Below, in pieces: positions 61,617 to 64,000 of a DNA stretch of 64,000 nt. The notes under the pieces were generated by a model, which saw only the letters and a list, made by a program, of their open reading frames with translations, searched no databases and was not told the DNA's origin. The DNA lies in the NCBI RefSeq assembly GCF_003449015.1, contig NZ_QRGD01000003.1, positions 372,001 to 436,000 of the forward strand, given 5' to 3'. The stretch is from Aureibaculum luteum. GTDB lineage: Bacteria; Bacteroidota; Bacteroidia; Flavobacteriales; Flavobacteriaceae. The translations under genes and the position numbers were made by a program. Numbering within the stretch: position 1 is the first letter of the stretch; each line of letters opens with the position of its first letter.

Positions 61617-62603
61617 TTAAACTAAATAGAAGAATGTAAATACAAATACCCATACTAAATCGACAAAGTGCCAATATAAACCTACTTTTTCAACCATTTC
61701 ATAATGACCTCTTCTTTCATAGGTTCCAATTATAACATTAAAAAAGATAATGATATTTATCAATATACCTGAGAAAACGTGAAATCCGTGAAATCCTGTA
61801 ATAAAGAAAAAGAAATCGGCAAACAACGTATTACCATATTCATTAATCTTAAGGTTTGCACCTTTTACGACACCTGTTGCTTTCGATAAAAACTTATTTG
61901 CGTCTTCTCTAGATAATATTATTTTATGTTTTGTTGCTAAATCAACCTCTTCAGTTCTTAAGCTGATATTAGGACTGTTTTTAAAACTCTCTATCACTTC
62001 GCTTGTTGTAAACGGAGGTAACGCACCGGCATCTTGTACATACCATAATCCATTACTTTTAGTGTGTGCAACTCTTTCATTAGCAGCAGACTTTGTAACA
62101 AAATCTTCTAAAGCTACTTGATGACCAGAAGCATCTACAAATTGAACCACTTTACCATCTTGTAAAATTAAAGATCCATAAGTACCACCAATAAAGTTTT
62201 TCCACTCCCAGGCCTGTGAGCCTAAGAAAATTAAACCACCAATTATTGTTAGCAACATATATAATGTTACTTTGGCTTTCTTCATCTGATGACCAGCGTC
62301 AACAGCTAACACCATTGTTACTGAAGAAAATATCAAAATAAAGGTCATAAAAGCCACATAGTACATAGGAAAATGACCATGTAAAAAAGGTACGTGCGTA
62401 AAAACTTCGTCGGCAATTGGCCAACTGTCTATAAATTTAAAACGCATAAGCCCGTAAGCTCCTAAAAATGCAGAAAAGGTTAAGGCATCTGACATGATAA
62501 AGAACCACATCATCATTTTACCGTAACTGGACCCTAACGGTTTCTTACCTCCGCCAGACCAAGTTTCGCCTTCTTTGTTTTCTGTAGCAATTGTTGCTTC
62601 CAT
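61617..62603 (-). CDS. Cytochrome c oxidase subunit III with a soluble insertion
   Basis: 328 residues, while plain subunit III is near 200-270. Membrane helices with KMMMWFFIMSDALTFSAFLGAYGLMRF, the middle pair ending GSQAWEWKNFI, and the final helices with ITGFHGFHVFSGILINII and GLYWHFVDLVWVFVFTFFYL (HFVDxVW signature) are typical. Between helices four and five lies a soluble insertion at about residues 140-235 (LQDGKVVQFVDASGHQV to VKGANLKINEYGN). Such insertions occur in Bacteroidota oxidases, I believe; the function is unknown. Second subunit III gene of the locus. Confidence 0.9.
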   Translation of the reverse strand: MEATIATENKEGETWSGGGKKPLGSSYGKMMMWFFIMSDALTFSAFLGAYGLMRFKFIDSWPIADEVFTHVPFLHGHFPMYYVAFMTFILIFSSVTMVLAVDAGHQMKKAKVTLYMLLTIIGGLIFLGSQAWEWKNFIGGTYGSLILQDGKVVQFVDASGHQVALEDFVTKSAANERVAHTKSNGLWYVQDAGALPPFTTSEVIESFKNSPNISLRTEEVDLATKHKIILSREDANKFLSKATGVVKGANLKINEYGNTLFADFFFFITGFHGFHVFSGILINIIIFFNVIIGTYERRGHYEMVEKVGLYWHFVDLVWVFVFTFFYLV

Positions 62604-62685
62604 AAAAAGTTTATCAGTTAATTTTGGTTATATAATATTGGTTGATACGCAAAAATATAAAATTATATGACATCACCAATTTTTA

Positions 62686-63252
62686 TTATGTAATGAAATA
62701 GAAAAATAAAAATAGGAAAATCCATAAAAAATCAACAAAATGCCAAAAAATTCCACCCACCTCTAAGCCTAACGCATTATCGGCACTGTATTTATTATTT
62801 AAATGTCTAAAAAGAACAACTAGCAAAACTACTAGACCTGCCGCAACATGCAGCAAGTGAGCAAATGATATTACGACCAGCAATGATGAAGATACAACAC
62901 TGCCTTCTCCGGTAAAATATAAGCCTACTTCTCTTAATTGATTAAATCCTTCGAATTGAAAAAATACAAATCCAACAGCCAACACTAACGTAATTACTAA
63001 AAAAATTGTTGTTTGTGATCTCTTATTTTTTAGAATACTTTTTTTTGCTAAAAAATAACTAATACTGCTTAAAATAATTAATAGCGTGCTAATATATAGG
63101 GCTTGAGGCAAATCAAAAGAAACCCAATCTTCACGATTACTACTTATAACATATGCACTAGTTAAACCAGCAAACATCATTATCATACTAATGATGGCAA
63201 CGTACATCATTTGTTTCGAAGTTCTACTTCTTATTTGAGCGTCCATGATCAT
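62686..63252 (-). CDS. Cytochrome c oxidase subunit III homologue, short
   Basis: 188 residues with five membrane helices. The C-terminal signature VGGIFWHFVDFLWIFLFLFFYFI and SSLLVVISFAHLLHVAAGLVVLLVVL show the heme-copper oxidase subunit III family. It precedes the longer subunit III by 82 bp and follows ctaB by 1 bp. Two start codons (63252 or two codons later) are equally possible. Confidence 0.9.
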   Translation of the reverse strand: MIMDAQIRSRTSKQMMYVAIISMIMMFAGLTSAYVISSNREDWVSFDLPQALYISTLLIILSSISYFLAKKSILKNKRSQTTIFLVITLVLAVGFVFFQFEGFNQLREVGLYFTGEGSVVSSSLLVVISFAHLLHVAAGLVVLLVVLFRHLNNKYSADNALGLEVGGIFWHFVDFLWIFLFLFFYFIT

Positions 63253-63253
63253 T

Positions 63254-64000
63254 TTAATGTAAAAATTTATCGATTACGTAAATTACTTGTATTAGTGTTA
63301 TATAAAAAACACTTGACAACATTAATTTTCTCGCTAATTTATCCGTTTGTTCTTTGTGTAATTTAATACCGTAATATAACATTACGATACCTGCTATAAA
63401 AATTAAAACTGCTGCCACTGGTGATAAATATAAACTACCCGTTAACTTAAAGACCGGAAATACAGAAACAACAATCATCCAAATAGTATACAATATAATT
63501 TGTGTTGTTGCTTTTCTATTCTTCTCTCCAGTGGGTAACATATTAAACCCAGCTTTTTTATATTCATCGTATTGTAACCAACCTATGGCCCAAAAATGTG
63601 GGAACTGCCAAAAAAACTGAATCATAAATAACATTCCTGCTTCAATACCAAAATGATTGGTCGCGGCTACCCAACCTAACATAAAGGGAATAGCACCTGG
63701 CAATGCACCTACAAAAACCACCAATGGTGTTTTAGGTTTTAAGGGTGTATAAATACTTGTATATAAAAATATAGAAATGGCCCCAAACATAGCTGTTTTA
63801 GGGTTTATCATATATAAAATTGCAATACCTAAAACGGTACTGGTTCCTGCAATAATTAAAGCTGTATTCACAGACATTCTGCCCGTAGGCAATGGTCTGT
63901 TCATAGTACGCTTCATTAATTTGTCTGAATCTTTTTCTATAATCTGATTAAAAGCATTTGATGCTCCAACCATAAAATAGCCACCAATTGCCAATAAAAA
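63254..64000 (-). CDS. ctaB: Protoheme IX farnesyltransferase (heme O synthase), N-terminal part missing at the window edge
   Basis: At least 248 residues remain; the family is about 300. The frame continues past base 64000. NAFNQIIEKDSDKLMKRTMNRPLPTGRMS holds the first Asp-rich UbiA motif (NxxxDxxxD), YTPLKPKTPLVVFVGALPGAIPFMLGW and FFWQFPHFWAIGWLQYDEYKKAGFNMLP the second. It adds a farnesyl chain to heme B to give heme O, used by the oxidase encoded next. First visible gene of the oxidase run. Confidence 0.93.
   Translation of the reverse strand, partial: FLLAIGGYFMVGASNAFNQIIEKDSDKLMKRTMNRPLPTGRMSVNTALIIAGTSTVLGIAILYMINPKTAMFGAISIFLYTSIYTPLKPKTPLVVFVGALPGAIPFMLGWVAATNHFGIEAGMLFMIQFFWQFPHFWAIGWLQYDEYKKAGFNMLPTGEKNRKATTQIILYTIWMIVVSVFPVFKLTGSLYLSPVAAVLIFIAGIVMLYYGIKLHKEQTDKLARKLMLSSVFYITLIQVIYVIDKFLH

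Noticed and set aside
1-64000. tRNA, rRNA, CRISPR, insertion sequence or restriction/defence genes
   Set aside because: I read the gaps and the gene products for these and found none; short tRNAs hidden in coding regions are unlikely.

Overview
The window is about 64 kb of low-GC chromosomal DNA from a bacterium of the Bacteroidota, most likely a member of the Flavobacteriaceae; I cannot name the genus. This rests on gliding and type IX secretion genes (gldB, gldC, a PorG/DUF6089 protein, a PorP/SprF protein, a type B sorting-domain protein), a hybrid two-component/AraC regulator, the pdxJ to murI gene order with porG-uppS-bamA-ompH-ompH inside it, Bacteroidota-type promoters (-7 box TAnnTTTG) and almost no Shine-Dalgarno sequences. 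I saw no tRNA or rRNA genes, CRISPR arrays, insertion sequences or prophages. Both ends cut through a gene.

Layout. 1-6.5 kb: the end of a sugar-sensing-type hybrid regulator, a DUF5107/TPR secreted protein and a DUF5686 outer-membrane protein. 6.5-12.9 kb: pdhB, divergent etfBA with a perfect 24-bp palindrome between them, a DUF151 nuclease, a nucleoside transporter and thyA. 12.9-15 kb: a glycogen-binding-like protein, a small ORF, a broken TonB-like gene, a 2TM protein and folA. 15-18.6 kb: three tandem copies (about 918-bp unit) of a secreted protein gene, each with its own promoter and terminator, next to a divergent AraC regulator. 18.6-31 kb: sppA, a folK/deoxynucleoside kinase fusion, gldC-gldB, nadE, dnaG, clpX-clpP-tig and small membrane or secreted proteins. 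31-40.4 kb: pdxJ, a CBS protein, nadK, porG, uppS, bamA, two ompH/skp genes and murI, the envelope-biogenesis block. 40.4-48 kb: a candidate small RNA, a three-gene operon (phytase-like esterase, DUF6265, gamma-carbonic anhydrase), a LytTR/LytS two-component pair, and a von Willebrand A operon whose upstream region carries three direct repeats at exactly 21-bp spacing. 48-58.6 kb: a PorP/SprF plus type B cargo pair, Nfu, dodecin, a lipoprotein YyaL homologue, DUF1304, MscS, TsaB and a lone TolC. 58.7-64 kb: the cytochrome oxidase tail and assembly block (ctaB, two subunit III genes, subunit IV, a cysteine-free SCO-like protein, SCO, DUF420, a small CxxC membrane protein).

How the genes fit together. 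Folate and thymidylate functions recur (thyA, folA, folK), with nucleoside salvage beside them (nupC-type transporter, deoxynucleoside kinase). Protein quality control (tig, clpP, clpX, sppA) and outer-membrane biogenesis (bamA, skp-like chaperones, uppS, murI, porG) form two conserved blocks. Most of the window is ordinary core genome. The parts most worth following are the three-copy secreted-protein cassette, whose two domains resemble T9SS C-terminal tails without a cargo, the 21-bp repeats beside the LytTR system, the pdhB/etfBA operator, a DnaG that has lost all four zinc ligands, a candidate small RNA at 40.4-40.5 kb, and the cysteine-free SCO-like protein. None of these amounts to a clearly new system from sequence alone.
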